Positions 17,918-26,890 of a stretch of DNA of 64,000 bases are shown here, piece after piece; positions within the stretch are counted from its first letter, which is position 1, and the number at the start of each line of letters is the position of its first letter. Below the pieces are notes generated by a model. It ran no database searches, was not told the DNA's origin, and saw only the letters and a program-made list of their open reading frames with translations. This DNA comes from Vampirovibrionales bacterium (GTDB taxonomy: Bacteria; Cyanobacteriota; Vampirovibrionia; Vampirovibrionales; Vampirovibrionaceae): contig JAJCZA010000018.1 in NCBI GenBank assembly GCA_029262635.1, positions 1-64,000 on the forward strand, written 5' to 3'. The translations under genes and the position numbers were made by a program.

Positions 17918-17934
17918 CAATTGGAGTTTTCCCG

Positions 17935-19317
17935 ATGGCACAGCTTATTCAGGATTCCCGCACTGATCAGACTTCTCAGGTGCTGGCGGTACATGGAGGC
18001 GATAAAGTCCGAACTATTCCGTTTCCAGGTTATCGAACCATTGGTGATGAGGAAAAACAAGCGGTTTCCCGTGTGTTGGATAGTGGCGTTCTGTCTCAGT
18101 TTCTCGGGTGTTGGCATGAGAGTTTTTATGGGGGTCCGGAAATCCAGGCGTTTGAACGAGAGTGGGCAACGTTTTTTGGTGTTAAGCACGCCATTACGGT
18201 TAATTCCGCTACCTCTGGCCTGTATGCCGCTGTAGGCGCACTTGGGATTGAACCTGGTGACGAAGTGATTGTTTCCCCCTACACCATGTCTGCTTCCGCT
18301 ACCGCTCCGCTAGTCTATAATGCCATTCCTGTTTTTGCAGATATTGAAGAGAAAACTTACTGTCTTTCGGTTGAATCGGTGGAACAACGGATCACCGAAC
18401 GGACCAAAGCTATCATTATTGTGGATCTTTTTGGTCTGCCTTACGATGCCAAAGGGATCAATGCACTGGCGAAAAAGCATGGAATTAAAGTTATTGAAGA
18501 CTGCGCTCAAGCGCCGGGTGCCCGATATAACGACCAATATGCTGGAACTCTGGGCGATATTGGAGTGTATTCTCTAAATTATCACAAACACATTCACACG
18601 GGCGAAGGCGGTGTGCTTGTGACCAATAACGATACCCTTGCAGAAAGGTTGAAGCTCATTCGCAACCACGCTGAAGCTGTATTGCCGGGCAAATACCCGG
18701 ACCCAAACGACTGGACTGAAAGCAATCTGACCAACATGATTGGCTTTAATTACCGGATGACTGAAGTCGATGCGGCCATTGGTCGGGAGCAACTGAAAAA
18801 ACTGCCCAAATTGCTGGAAGCCCGTCAGAATAATGTGAACTATCTAAATCAGGCGTTAGGCAAAATTCCCTGTATCCAACCCACAACCCTTCGAGAAGAA
18901 GCCACCCACGCTTTTTATATTCATCCAATTCAGTTTAACGCCGATGTGGCAGGCGTTCATCGTGACGTGTTTATCAATGCAGTCAAAGCGGAACTTTCAC
19001 CCACGAATTTGCGTTCTGGCGAAGGTGTTCCTATTTCGACAGGCTATGTTAAGCCGTTGTATCTTTTGCCTATGTATCAAAAACGTCAAGCCTACGGCAC
19101 CGGCGGCCTTCCGTGGAGTTTGCCAGAATACACAGGCTCCGTCAGCTACGAAGCGGGGTTATGTCCGGTGGCTGAACGAATGCACACCGATGTGTTGTTT
19201 TTGAACAATTTAATTCACCCGGAATTGACTCAAGCGGATCTGGATGATGTTATCCAAGCCTTTCAAAAGGTTTGGGATAATCGAACTCAGCTTGGACAAG
19301 GAGAACCTGCCGTATGA
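17935..19317 (+). CDS. DegT/DnrJ/EryC1/StrS-family PLP-dependent sugar aminotransferase
   Basis: 460 aa, longer than the usual 370-400. It transfers an amino group to a keto-sugar nucleotide using pyridoxal phosphate. Visible blocks are FFGVKHAITVNSATSGLYAAVGALGIEPGDEVIVSPYTMSASA, VIEDCAQAPGA (PLP-binding Asp) and YSLNYHKHIHTGEGG with the Schiff-base Lys. The N-terminal 40 residues and an extra loop (FLGCWHESFYGG) depart from the short family members. It lies downstream of the Gfo/Idh partner and overlaps the next gene by ATGA. TTGGAG just upstream supports the start. It is not obviously PseC, so the product sugar is uncertain. Confidence 0.85.
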   Translation: MAQLIQDSRTDQTSQVLAVHGGDKVRTIPFPGYRTIGDEEKQAVSRVLDSGVLSQFLGCWHESFYGGPEIQAFEREWATFFGVKHAITVNSATSGLYAAVGALGIEPGDEVIVSPYTMSASATAPLVYNAIPVFADIEEKTYCLSVESVEQRITERTKAIIIVDLFGLPYDAKGINALAKKHGIKVIEDCAQAPGARYNDQYAGTLGDIGVYSLNYHKHIHTGEGGVLVTNNDTLAERLKLIRNHAEAVLPGKYPDPNDWTESNLTNMIGFNYRMTEVDAAIGREQLKKLPKLLEARQNNVNYLNQALGKIPCIQPTTLREEATHAFYIHPIQFNADVAGVHRDVFINAVKAELSPTNLRSGEGVPISTGYVKPLYLLPMYQKRQAYGTGGLPWSLPEYTGSVSYEAGLCPVAERMHTDVLFLNNLIHPELTQADLDDVIQAFQKVWDNRTQLGQGEPAV

Positions 19318-19901
19318 AACAAGCATTTTTAACCGGCGAACGCATTTATCTTCGAGGGCTGCGCGAGGCCGATCTGGATGGCAACTACATTGACTGGTTG
19401 AATGATGCTGAAATTTGTCGCCATAATTCCCATCATGTTTTCCCCTACTCTCGAAATGTCGGGGCGGACTATATAAAAAACCTCGATAACAATCGACAGA
19501 CGCTGGTTTTGGCTATTTGTCTGAATGTAACCGCTGAACACATTGGTAATATTTCTCTCCAGCGCATTGATCCCATCAGCCGTCAGGCCGAATTTGCTAT
19601 TCTCATGGGAGAAAAAGAGCATTGGGGCCAAGGCTACGCCAAAGAAGCCGCCCGATTAATTTGTGACCATGGGTTTAACACCCTGAATCTCAACCGAATT
19701 TATTGCGGTACGTCGGAAGAAAATATTGCCATGCAAAAGCTGGCTCAATTTATGGGCATGCAGAAGGAAGGTCGGCGACGACAAGCCCAGTTTAAAAATG
19801 GAAAATATGTGGATATTATGGAATTTGGTGTTTTAAAATCCGAATTTGTTGATGTTTTTTCCAGCAAGCATCAACAAAAAAGTAAACCTGTTTCAGTTTA
19901 G
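19314..19901 (+). CDS. GNAT-family N-acetyltransferase
   Basis: 195 aa. It has the RimJ/PseH-like layout: YLRGLREADLDGNYIDWLNDAEICRHN at the start, a beta-bulge acetyl-CoA site with AEFAILMGEKEHWGQGYAKEAARLICDHGF (Q/RxxGxG/A type, here GQGYAKEA), and LNRIYCGTSEENIAMQKLAQFMGMQKEGRRR typical of acylation of small substrates. Its ATG overlaps the aminotransferase stop (ATGA). The natural inference is that it acetylates the amino group installed by that enzyme. PseF follows 21 nt downstream. Confidence 0.8.
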   Translation: MKQAFLTGERIYLRGLREADLDGNYIDWLNDAEICRHNSHHVFPYSRNVGADYIKNLDNNRQTLVLAICLNVTAEHIGNISLQRIDPISRQAEFAILMGEKEHWGQGYAKEAARLICDHGFNTLNLNRIYCGTSEENIAMQKLAQFMGMQKEGRRRQAQFKNGKYVDIMEFGVLKSEFVDVFSSKHQQKSKPVSV

Positions 19902-19922
19902 TAAAATAAAACGAGTAAAATA

Positions 19923-20651
19923 ATGACTGAAAAACGCATTGCTATTATTACCGCTAAAGGCAGGAGTCGTCGACTCCCCGGAAAAAATACCCGCCCCTTT
20001 TTTGGTAAACCTATTATTAACTATTCGATTGAACCTGCTATTCAATCCGGTTTGTTTGATACGGTTATGGTCTCGACTGATGATGAAAACATTGCGGAGA
20101 TTGCTCGATCCTGTGGTGCTGAGGTCCCTTTCCTTCGCTCGCCAGAAATGGCAAGTGACAGCGCCCTGATTTACGAAGTGGTAGAAGAGGTGCTGACCAA
20201 CTATAAAAGTCAGCAGAAAAGAACTTTTGATTGGGTGTGCTGTATGCTGCCGACAGCTGTCTTTATCACGCCGGAAAAATTACGAGATGCCCATCAACGA
20301 CTGCAAGCCCACCCGGAGATGGAAGGTCTGTTCACTGTTGTTCGTTATGCGGATCCGATTCAACGGGCACTGCAGCTGGATAACGACGGACAAGTTAGTA
20401 TGGTTTGGCCGGAGAACGTGACTGCGGTCTCTAACGATTTGCCGCCTCGCTATCATGATGGCGGGCAGTTTTGGTGGATTCGCCCCAATGCTTTGCTTGA
20501 ACAGCACAAAATGTATGCGGATAAATCGTTGGGTATGGAGATCCCCGAGTTTGAAGCCGTGGATCTAGACAATGAAACCGATTGGCAAATGGCTGAATTG
20601 AAGTATCGACTTCTTTTAGATAAAAAGGAAAAAGAAAAGGCGCTTGCTTAA
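19923..20651 (+). CDS. pseF: pseudaminic acid cytidylyltransferase
   Basis: 242 aa. It activates pseudaminic acid, or a close nonulosonate, as the CMP-sugar. The CTP-binding start is IAIITAKGRSRRLPGKNTRPFFGKP, with A-K-G where most family members have A-R-G. Family-specific blocks follow: VMVSTDDENIAEIA, GAEVPFLRSPEMASDSA, MLPTAVFITPEKL, DPIQRAL and YHDGGQFWW, the last two diagnostic of PseF rather than NeuA. It sits between two acetyltransferase genes and 0.5 kb upstream of pseI. Cytosolic. Confidence 0.88.
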   Translation: MTEKRIAIITAKGRSRRLPGKNTRPFFGKPIINYSIEPAIQSGLFDTVMVSTDDENIAEIARSCGAEVPFLRSPEMASDSALIYEVVEEVLTNYKSQQKRTFDWVCCMLPTAVFITPEKLRDAHQRLQAHPEMEGLFTVVRYADPIQRALQLDNDGQVSMVWPENVTAVSNDLPPRYHDGGQFWWIRPNALLEQHKMYADKSLGMEIPEFEAVDLDNETDWQMAELKYRLLLDKKEKEKALA

Positions 20652-20654
20652 CTC

Positions 20655-21161
20655 ATGACTGTTGCGAATACCGAAATTCGAGTTCAACTAAGAAAAGCGG
20701 TTGAGTCTGATTGTGAGGCTATTTATCAGTGGCGAAATCATGAAAAAACACGCCAGTTTATTTTCGATTCAACTATTATTTCGTTTGATGCCCATGCACA
20801 ATGGTTTACCAAAACCCTAAAAAACCCTCAGCGTGTCTTACTTATTGGTGAGGTTAATCATTTGCCCATTGGGGTTTTGCGATTTGATTTTAATGAGCAA
20901 AAACAGGCTATTGTCTCTATTTACCTAGTTCCTGGCGAAGAAGGTAAAGGTCATGGTTCTGAATTACTAAAATCCGGAAATCATTGGCTTGCTTCAGCTC
21001 ATCCTGAAATTACTGAAGTCATCGCCCAGATACTACCGGAAAATACCGCCTCCTTGAAAGCATTTGAAAAAGCAGGCTATAAAGAATTTAGCCGAGAATA
21101 CCATTATTCACTCCACCTTGCTGATGAACCGACTAGAGGAGCTTTCTATGAGTCTGAGTGA
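20655..21161 (+). CDS. GNAT-family acetyltransferase, PseH-like position
   Basis: 168 aa. RKAVESDCEAIYQWRNHEKTRQFIFDSTIISFDAHAQWF is the opening typical of the GNAT domain that acts in pseudaminic/legionaminic pathways, either as PseH or fused to PseG. VSIYLVPGEEGKGHGSELLK holds the acetyl-CoA loop (GKGHGS), and PENTASLKAFEKAGYKEF the last helix. It begins 3 nt after pseF and overlaps pseI by 14 nt, so translation of the three is coupled. Acetylation of the 4-amino group of a UDP-amino sugar is the likely role. The distinction from PseH proper needs a tree. Confidence 0.72.
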   Translation: MTVANTEIRVQLRKAVESDCEAIYQWRNHEKTRQFIFDSTIISFDAHAQWFTKTLKNPQRVLLIGEVNHLPIGVLRFDFNEQKQAIVSIYLVPGEEGKGHGSELLKSGNHWLASAHPEITEVIAQILPENTASLKAFEKAGYKEFSREYHYSLHLADEPTRGAFYESE

Positions 21162-22236
21162 GATTCGTATCGCTAACCGTCCAATTGGTGAAGAGCATCC
21201 TCCCTTTATTATCGCCGAGATGTCCGGGAATCATAATCAGTCTCTTGAGCGGGCGTTAGCCATTGTGGATGCGGCCGCAAAAGCCGGAGCGGATGCATTG
21301 AAAATCCAGACATATACGGCTGATACGATGACGCTGGATATTGACGAGGGTGAGTTTTTTATTGAAAACCCGAATAGCCTCTGGCAAGGTGAGTCTCTGT
21401 ATAACCTGTACCAAAAAGCTTATACCCCGTGGGAATGGCATGAGCCCATTATGAAACGGTGCGAAGAAAAGGGGCTCATCTTTTTTAGCGCTCCGTTTGA
21501 CACTACGGCCGTGGACCTTCTCGAAACCCTCAATGTACCGGCCTATAAAATTGCTTCGTTTGAAAATGTGGATATCCCTCTAATCAAAAAGGTCGCCCTA
21601 ACGGGAAAACCGCTAATTATCTCCACCGGTATGGCCAGCGAAGAAGAGCTGCGAGAAGCCGTTGAGGCGGCTCGCTCCGTTGGATGTCAAGAGCTGATCC
21701 TGTTGAAATGCACCAGCAGTTATCCGGCTTCGCCCTCGGATAGTAACTTGAGGACGATACCCGCGTTTCAGGACTGTTTCGCATCCATGGTTCCCCACTT
21801 TCAAGTGGGTTTGTCCGATCACACTCCCGGCATCGGTGTGGCAATGGCGAGTACTGCCCTCGGTGCTCGAGTGATTGAAAAACATTTTACTTTGTCCCGA
21901 GTAGACGGTGGTGTGGACTCGGCGTTTTCGCTAGAACCTGATGAACTGACCCAGTTGGTTCGAGAAAGTAAAATGGCGCATGCGGCTTTAGGAGAGGCTT
22001 TTTGGGGCCCGACGGAAACTGAAAAGTCATCACTCCAGTTTCGGCGATCTTTGTATATTGCTGAAGACATTCAGACTGGCGAGATACTCACCCCGAAAAA
22101 TTTGCGTGCCATTCGCCCCGGAAAAGGACTGGCTCCTAAATATTATGAACAACTTTTGGGCCAGACGGTTACCCGTGATCTAAAGCGAGGCACGCCCATG
22201 AGTTGGGATGCGGTTGAAATCACTTTGCGAGTTTAG
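21148..22236 (+). CDS. pseI: pseudaminic acid synthase
   Basis: 362 aa NeuB-family enzyme that condenses a 2,4-diacetamido-hexose with phosphoenolpyruvate. FIIAEMSGNHNQSLERALAIVDAAAKAGADALKIQTYTADTMTLD, IISTGMAS, LLKCTSSYPAS, QVGLSDHTPGIGVA and EKHFTLSRVDGGVDSAFSLEPDE are all present; the last block (GGVDSAFS) fits PseI more than NeuB/LegI. A C-terminal SAF antifreeze-like domain follows (SLYIAEDIQTGEIL...LRAIRPGKGL). ATG at 21148 with AGAGGAG upstream is chosen over 21064, which lies deep inside the preceding gene. It ends four bases into the convergent lytic transglycosylase gene. Confidence 0.9.
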   Translation: MSLSEIRIANRPIGEEHPPFIIAEMSGNHNQSLERALAIVDAAAKAGADALKIQTYTADTMTLDIDEGEFFIENPNSLWQGESLYNLYQKAYTPWEWHEPIMKRCEEKGLIFFSAPFDTTAVDLLETLNVPAYKIASFENVDIPLIKKVALTGKPLIISTGMASEEELREAVEAARSVGCQELILLKCTSSYPASPSDSNLRTIPAFQDCFASMVPHFQVGLSDHTPGIGVAMASTALGARVIEKHFTLSRVDGGVDSAFSLEPDELTQLVRESKMAHAALGEAFWGPTETEKSSLQFRRSLYIAEDIQTGEILTPKNLRAIRPGKGLAPKYYEQLLGQTVTRDLKRGTPMSWDAVEITLRV

Positions 22237-23642
22237 TGCTTTAGAGGTTGGTTGGTTTGTTTAGTCTTCTTTTCGTAAGCGGTTATTGCTTTTGCCCATT
22301 TTTCGGTTTCGCTAAGTGATGTATCGGCTTTATGTTCGTTATACAGGCGTGCTAAAGCTAGAATTTTTGGGCCGTAAGCTTTGGATTGTGGACCGATCCT
22401 GGTTCCGTTTCGAAAGTTTCTTGGGCCCGCAATATACGCGGTTAAGGCTTGCTTCCAATTTTCCTCTTCACTGAGGGATGGATCTTTAAATCGACGATAC
22501 ATTTCGGTTAGATAACGACCGCCCCCTTGTAAGCTTTTTTCTGGATCAAACCGTTCATCTATTTCGTCGTTTACTTTAAGTCCGACTTCGCGTGCAGTTG
22601 GGGCTAGCAACTGACCGAGCCCAACAGCTTTATTTGCCGAGTTGATGTAAGGTCGATCGCTTGATTCCTGAAAAATTTTAGCCATCCAAATGGCTTTGGG
22701 CACATTAATTTTAGGATCCTTGGAGACCTTATCGATTAAACTGGAGATTTGTTCTTTCGTTAATTTGTGTGTCTTGGCATATTCCACATTGGGAATATGG
22801 ATGTGTTCAGGTGGAGGGCCTTTACCCGAGAGTTGTTTCCAAACGGGTTGAGAGGGTGCCTTTTTTCTTTCTTTTGGAGAGAGAGGAGCTGGTTTTGGTT
22901 TGGGTGTTAGTCCACTGGGTTCTCGGATAAAACCCGGCATATCAATGGAAACACCCGCGATTAAATCTTCGCCGAAATAACCTTGCAGCTTCGTAACCAA
23001 TTCTTGAGGAGATAGATTAGGAAATTGTCCTGCTTGCTTTAGCCGTCGAGCAATACTATAAAAACTATCACCCCGAACCACCGGATAGCTTTCCGATGGA
23101 TTAATGGAAGCCTTCCCTTCATCGCTATAAGGAATTTCTTCCTTTTTTAAGAAAGCGGGGAGATCGAGCACAGACATGCCGGCTTTGAGTTCCATGTTCT
23201 TAAAGTAGGTTTGCAGTTCATCCGAAACGTTTTTTTGAGATTTCTCTGGAAACAGGCTCATGAGTCGTCCCGCAATACTCCCATAGGTATCGCCAGAGAC
23301 CACCGAATAAGGCTCGCTAGGATCAATCGCTGGCAAAGGTTTAAAAAGGATGGCTTCTTGAGTGGACTGATTTTGAGACGGACTTAGTGTCGGCCTGCGA
23401 TTTTGGGGTTCAGTTACACCAGAAAGGCCTTTCATCGCGATAAAGTTCCCCATGGGATCCCTGTTTGCCTTAGGAAGAGTCTTCATAAAATGTCCCAAAG
23501 GATCTTTAGACGGCTTTTGCTCCTCCGGGGGTGATTTGAGTAGATGGTAAACCAATTGATCAAGATTTTCTTCTGGAGTCCTTTGCCTAGAAACCGCTCC
23601 TCTAGTTGGAGACCCCTGTAAAGCGTTTGTCCCTGTATCCAA
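22233..23642 (-). CDS. LysM-like/SLT lytic transglycosylase without a visible signal peptide
   Basis: 469 aa. Two LysM-like modules lie at about residues 110-165 (YSVVSGDTYGSIAGRL) and 185-235 (YPVVRGDSFYSIARRL). An SLT goose-lysozyme-like domain follows at about 315-440: catalytic Glu in AKIFQESSD, then VGLGQLLAPTAREVG and YIAGPRNFRNG. It would cleave peptidoglycan to anhydro-muropeptides. The start is TTG at 23642 with AGGAGT 6 nt upstream. The N-terminus is hydrophilic and shows no signal peptide or lipobox, which is odd for a wall enzyme. A 27-bp motif shared with another gene lies upstream (23725-23751). Export may use a non-Sec route. Confidence 0.8.
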   Translation of the reverse strand: MDTGTNALQGSPTRGAVSRQRTPEENLDQLVYHLLKSPPEEQKPSKDPLGHFMKTLPKANRDPMGNFIAMKGLSGVTEPQNRRPTLSPSQNQSTQEAILFKPLPAIDPSEPYSVVSGDTYGSIAGRLMSLFPEKSQKNVSDELQTYFKNMELKAGMSVLDLPAFLKKEEIPYSDEGKASINPSESYPVVRGDSFYSIARRLKQAGQFPNLSPQELVTKLQGYFGEDLIAGVSIDMPGFIREPSGLTPKPKPAPLSPKERKKAPSQPVWKQLSGKGPPPEHIHIPNVEYAKTHKLTKEQISSLIDKVSKDPKINVPKAIWMAKIFQESSDRPYINSANKAVGLGQLLAPTAREVGLKVNDEIDERFDPEKSLQGGGRYLTEMYRRFKDPSLSEEENWKQALTAYIAGPRNFRNGTRIGPQSKAYGPKILALARLYNEHKADTSLSETEKWAKAITAYEKKTKQTNQPLKH

Positions 23643-23724
23643 AACCTAACTCCTATTCTGTGTTTTCCTGACGGAATAGAGAGAAATTCTAAGAAAATTT
23701 CCCCAAATAACCCCTTGTAAATAT

Positions 23725-23751
23725 ATAAAAACAAGTATATGGATTTTTGTG
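23725..23751 (-). repeat. copy 1 of a dispersed 27-bp motif upstream of the lytic transglycosylase gene
   Basis: Pattern ATAAAAACA, 6 variable bases, TGGRTTTTTGTG as read on the + strand. It lies about 83 nt before the TTG start. It matches the copy at 34916-34942 at 23 of 27 positions and the copy at 35071-35097 at 21 of 27. Confidence 0.5.
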
Positions 23752-23762
23752 CGGTTATTCAT

Positions 23763-23792
23763 AAAAAGCACGCCCTGAAAACATTAGGGCGT
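23763..23792 (-). terminator. rho-independent terminator of korAB
   Basis: ACGCCCT and AGGGCGT arms with a 9-nt loop. On the minus strand the stem is followed by GC and a run of five T. It lies about 40 nt after the korB stop. Confidence 0.75.
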
Positions 23793-23828
23793 ACTCTTAA
23801 GTTTCTTTTTCGTTTTAACTCAGAAAGA

Positions 23829-24818
23829 TTATTTCGAGAAAAACTCTTGGTATGTGTTAGAGAGATCTGTCGTCGGGTTTCCGTCGGCATCGGCGATAAC
23901 CATTTTACAAACCGGTGTTTCTTTAAGCTTGGGGTTCATGGGGTACAAGCGCTCCATAAAGGTGGGGCGTTCAACTTCCCAAAATACGCCGATGGCCTTT
24001 CGCTCGTCCGGCTTACGGATTCGAGTTAGTGCTTCAATTTCTTTTCGGTTGACCTCTTCCGGGTCGTTGGGGTTTTGCACCTTGCCACAGTAACCTTCTG
24101 CTTCAATGTCATAAACCCGTGGGAAAGACGCACCACTAATTTCTACCTCTTCATCAAACCAACTCTTTGTGTGGAGGTCGTTGTAGGTGGGGCAGGGTTG
24201 TAGAATGTCAACAATAGCCATGCCTTGATGCTCGACGGCTCGCTTAATGGTGGCCGTCAGGTGTTTTTTATTATACGCATAGCTTCTGGCCACAAACGTA
24301 TAACCAGCACTCACAGCCAGTGCTAGCGGGTCGACCCCGTCATTCGGGTTGGGTGCTGGAAGCGACTTGGGCTGTTCGCCCAATGATAGGGTTGGTGATG
24401 CTTGTCCTTTGGTTAGCCCGTATACTTCGTTGTTATACACTAGGTAGGTCATGTTCACGTTACGACGCCCGGCGTGGAGGAAGTGTCCTGCCCCGATTCC
24501 ATAGCCGTCACCATCACCACCGGTTGTAATCACTTTAACATCTGGGTTGCACAAGGCAATTCCGATAGAGAATGGTAGTGAGCGTCCATGAAGCGTATGC
24601 ACGCCATAGGTTTTGGTTAGGTGAGGGGATTTACTGGAACAACCGATACCTGAACATGAGATCACGTTATGGGGTGCAAAGGCAAGTTCAGCTAAAACAC
24701 TTTGATAGGCGTTAACGATACCAAAGTCACCACAGCCAGGACACCAGTCAGAAACAACGTCAGACTTAAAATCCCGTGCCGTTAAGGGTTTTGTTGATTT
24801 TTCAAGATTAGTGGCCAT
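23829..24818 (-). CDS. korB: 2-oxoacid:ferredoxin oxidoreductase, beta subunit
   Basis: 329 aa. This is the thiamine-diphosphate subunit of an enzyme that decarboxylates a 2-oxoacid to acyl-CoA and reduces ferredoxin. SDWCPGCGDFGIVNAYQ, SCSGIGCSSKSPHL (Fe-S/ThDP region) and ITTGGDGDGYGIGAGHFLHAGRRNVNMTYLVYNNEVYGLTKGQASPT (GDG...NN ThDP motif) are intact. HTLHGRSLPFSIGIAL also fits KorB. The last 60 residues are typical of 2-oxoglutarate-type enzymes. It overlaps korA by 11 bp and is the second gene of the operon. Substrate preference (2-oxoglutarate versus pyruvate) is inferred from similarity in layout. Confidence 0.88.
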   Translation of the reverse strand: MATNLEKSTKPLTARDFKSDVVSDWCPGCGDFGIVNAYQSVLAELAFAPHNVISCSGIGCSSKSPHLTKTYGVHTLHGRSLPFSIGIALCNPDVKVITTGGDGDGYGIGAGHFLHAGRRNVNMTYLVYNNEVYGLTKGQASPTLSLGEQPKSLPAPNPNDGVDPLALAVSAGYTFVARSYAYNKKHLTATIKRAVEHQGMAIVDILQPCPTYNDLHTKSWFDEEVEISGASFPRVYDIEAEGYCGKVQNPNDPEEVNRKEIEALTRIRKPDERKAIGVFWEVERPTFMERLYPMNPKLKETPVCKMVIADADGNPTTDLSNTYQEFFSK

Positions 24819-26655
24819 AGGTCAGAACAATCTCCTTGGACTTTTGACTAACAATTTCACGAATGGCTTGGACCGCTTCGGTTTCGGAAATTGGACGACC
24901 CGTCCATTTTCGAACTCGATGATCCATTGAAATGCCGGTTTCCATTTTTACCAATTCCGCCAGTTGCCCGGTTGTGTTTGATTCAAAACCGACTTTCACC
25001 TTGGCCTGATTCAGGATTCGGCTCACGCCCTCTGTTGGGAAGGGGGAGAATAATTTAATTACTAGAATATTCATGGAAATGCCATCGCTATTCAAACTCG
25101 GCATGGCGTCTAATAACGGTCCTACAGAAGCGCCCCAGGTAACGACTGTCACATCGGCATTAGCCGGGCCATGGAGACTGTACTGAAGGTGCTCTGGAAT
25201 CATCTTCGCAACGGTTTCCAATTTTCGCTCTCGTTTGGCCAGCATGATTTGTCGGTTTTCCGATTCTTCATCGATATGACCGTACTCATCATGCTCGTCA
25301 CCGGTGTTCCAGTATATTCCATACTCTTGGCCTAAAGCGACTCGAGGGGAAATGCCATCTTCGGTGAATTTAAACCGTTTGAACTGACCATTAAATTCGG
25401 GCAGTTCAGCCAATCGATTCAACTCTTCCTGAGATGCCATCTTGCCGCGACGAATCTTTAAGCTATTTTCGTTAAAAGGTGGAATACTTTGAGAGTTTCC
25501 ACCAATGCACTTGTCCGTCAGTACAATTACTGGTCCCTGAAATTCATCGGCAATGTTAAATGATTCAAACGCAAATTCAAAGTACTCCGGCAAAGAACTA
25601 GGCGCCATCACTATCCGAGGCGGATTACCATGGGAAATGAATCGGGCAGAAAGTAAATCGCCTTGTTCATGTCGTGTTGGTAACCCGGTTGCTGGTGCAC
25701 CCCGTTGATAATCGAATATCACGACGGGAACTTCATTAATAGAAGCCCAGCCAATGGGCTCTGCCATTAAACCAAACCCCGGACAAGAGGTTGATGTAGA
25801 CGCACGAACACCGGTTAAAGCTCCGCCTACAGCCATACAGGCTGAAGCAATTTCATCTTCCGCCTGAACCACGTTAATCCCGTATTCGCTGGCCTTGGAC
25901 TCTAGAAATACACTTTCATCCGATGCTGGTGTAATAGGATAATAGGTCTGGAAACGGCATCCGGCTTTTAATTTACCGAGAGCAACAGCCGTGGTTCCGT
26001 TGAGAACCAGTTGAGCCGGACTTTCCGGACGAGCTTCCAATCGGTAAAGGAATTTATCTGAGACACCCAAATCTTTAATATATTGATAGCCTCGTTCGAC
26101 CGCTTTCATATTCGGTGCCACCAATTTGGCCTTGCGTCCAGAGAAAGTCGCTTTTAAAGCTTCTTCAATATATTGAGGGTCAAAATCTGTTAATGCCAGA
26201 GAAGCACCTACCGCCAGCGTATTTTTCATAATCATGGCTTTTGCTGCGGGTAACCCTAATTCTTCGGCCAGTTTGGTCAGAATTTCATCAAAAGGAACGG
26301 CCACTAGGAGAACTTCGGGATGTAAATCCAGCTCAGCCGGATCCGTTACTTTTGGGTCATAAATAAAGGCGCCGCCGGGCACAACTTCATGTGCATGAAT
26401 GAGTGGTGCAGATTTTTCAAAAGAGGTCAGCAAATGTACGGGATCCACATGAGAGTTGATGGGGGTCTCGCTAACACGAATTTGGGTGTAGCTATGCCCG
26501 GTCTTGATGGTTGAATGATATTCTCGTTTTCCATAACAATGCAAGCCCGCCGCCGCACAAGATCTTAAAAAGAGATTCGCCGAGGAATCAACGCCTGTGC
26601 CTTGCGGACCGCCAATGGTCCATGAAAAATGGTTAACTGTTTCCGTTTTAGTCAT
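24808..26655 (-). CDS. korA: 2-oxoacid:ferredoxin oxidoreductase, fused gamma-alpha subunit
   Basis: 615 aa. Residues 1-190 are the gamma domain (WTIGGPQGTGVDSSANLFLRSCAAAGLHCYGKREYHSTIKTGHSY). From about 210 follows the alpha chain (NGTTAVALGKLKAGCRFQTYYPITPASDESVFLES, GVRASTSTSCPGFGLMAEPIGWASINEVPVVIFDYQRGAPATGLPTRHEQGDL). The fusion is normal for the KorA/PorA two-subunit type, and there is no ferredoxin domain. It supplies the interface to the ThDP subunit encoded next. AAGGG lies about 9 nt before the ATG. It is transcribed divergently from lexA across 349 bp. Confidence 0.88.
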   Translation of the reverse strand: MTKTETVNHFSWTIGGPQGTGVDSSANLFLRSCAAAGLHCYGKREYHSTIKTGHSYTQIRVSETPINSHVDPVHLLTSFEKSAPLIHAHEVVPGGAFIYDPKVTDPAELDLHPEVLLVAVPFDEILTKLAEELGLPAAKAMIMKNTLAVGASLALTDFDPQYIEEALKATFSGRKAKLVAPNMKAVERGYQYIKDLGVSDKFLYRLEARPESPAQLVLNGTTAVALGKLKAGCRFQTYYPITPASDESVFLESKASEYGINVVQAEDEIASACMAVGGALTGVRASTSTSCPGFGLMAEPIGWASINEVPVVIFDYQRGAPATGLPTRHEQGDLLSARFISHGNPPRIVMAPSSLPEYFEFAFESFNIADEFQGPVIVLTDKCIGGNSQSIPPFNENSLKIRRGKMASQEELNRLAELPEFNGQFKRFKFTEDGISPRVALGQEYGIYWNTGDEHDEYGHIDEESENRQIMLAKRERKLETVAKMIPEHLQYSLHGPANADVTVVTWGASVGPLLDAMPSLNSDGISMNILVIKLFSPFPTEGVSRILNQAKVKVGFESNTTGQLAELVKMETGISMDHRVRKWTGRPISETEAVQAIREIVSQKSKEIVLTYGH

Positions 26656-26853
26656 CTCTTCTGCCCTTATAACTTGGAAATTCGTAAAATTTTAACTTTA
26701 AAACATAAAATTGTCATCTTTACACTTTGTCCTTTTTTTACCTTACTTCAAACTTGCGGGTAAACCTAACCGAGAAGCCTACCTTTTTTTGTTTGTTAAC
26801 ATATCTTAAAACACTTTCACTCAGCCTTTTTTCCCGAAATAAAAGAGAATAGC

Positions 26854-26881
26854 TTGATCTTCTTAGAAAATTTGATATACT
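26854..26881 (+). promoter_or_regulatory. lexA promoter
   Basis: TTGATC (26854-26859), 16-nt spacer, TATACT (26876-26881). Predicted transcription start near 26888, immediately before the inverted repeat at 26891-26910. Confidence 0.55.
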
Positions 26882-26890
26882 AATCTCAAA

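Noticed and set aside
21064-21147. 28-residue N-terminal extension of PseI
   Set aside because: It lies in the preceding acetyltransferase gene; ATG at 21148 has a strong ribosome site and matches the family start.
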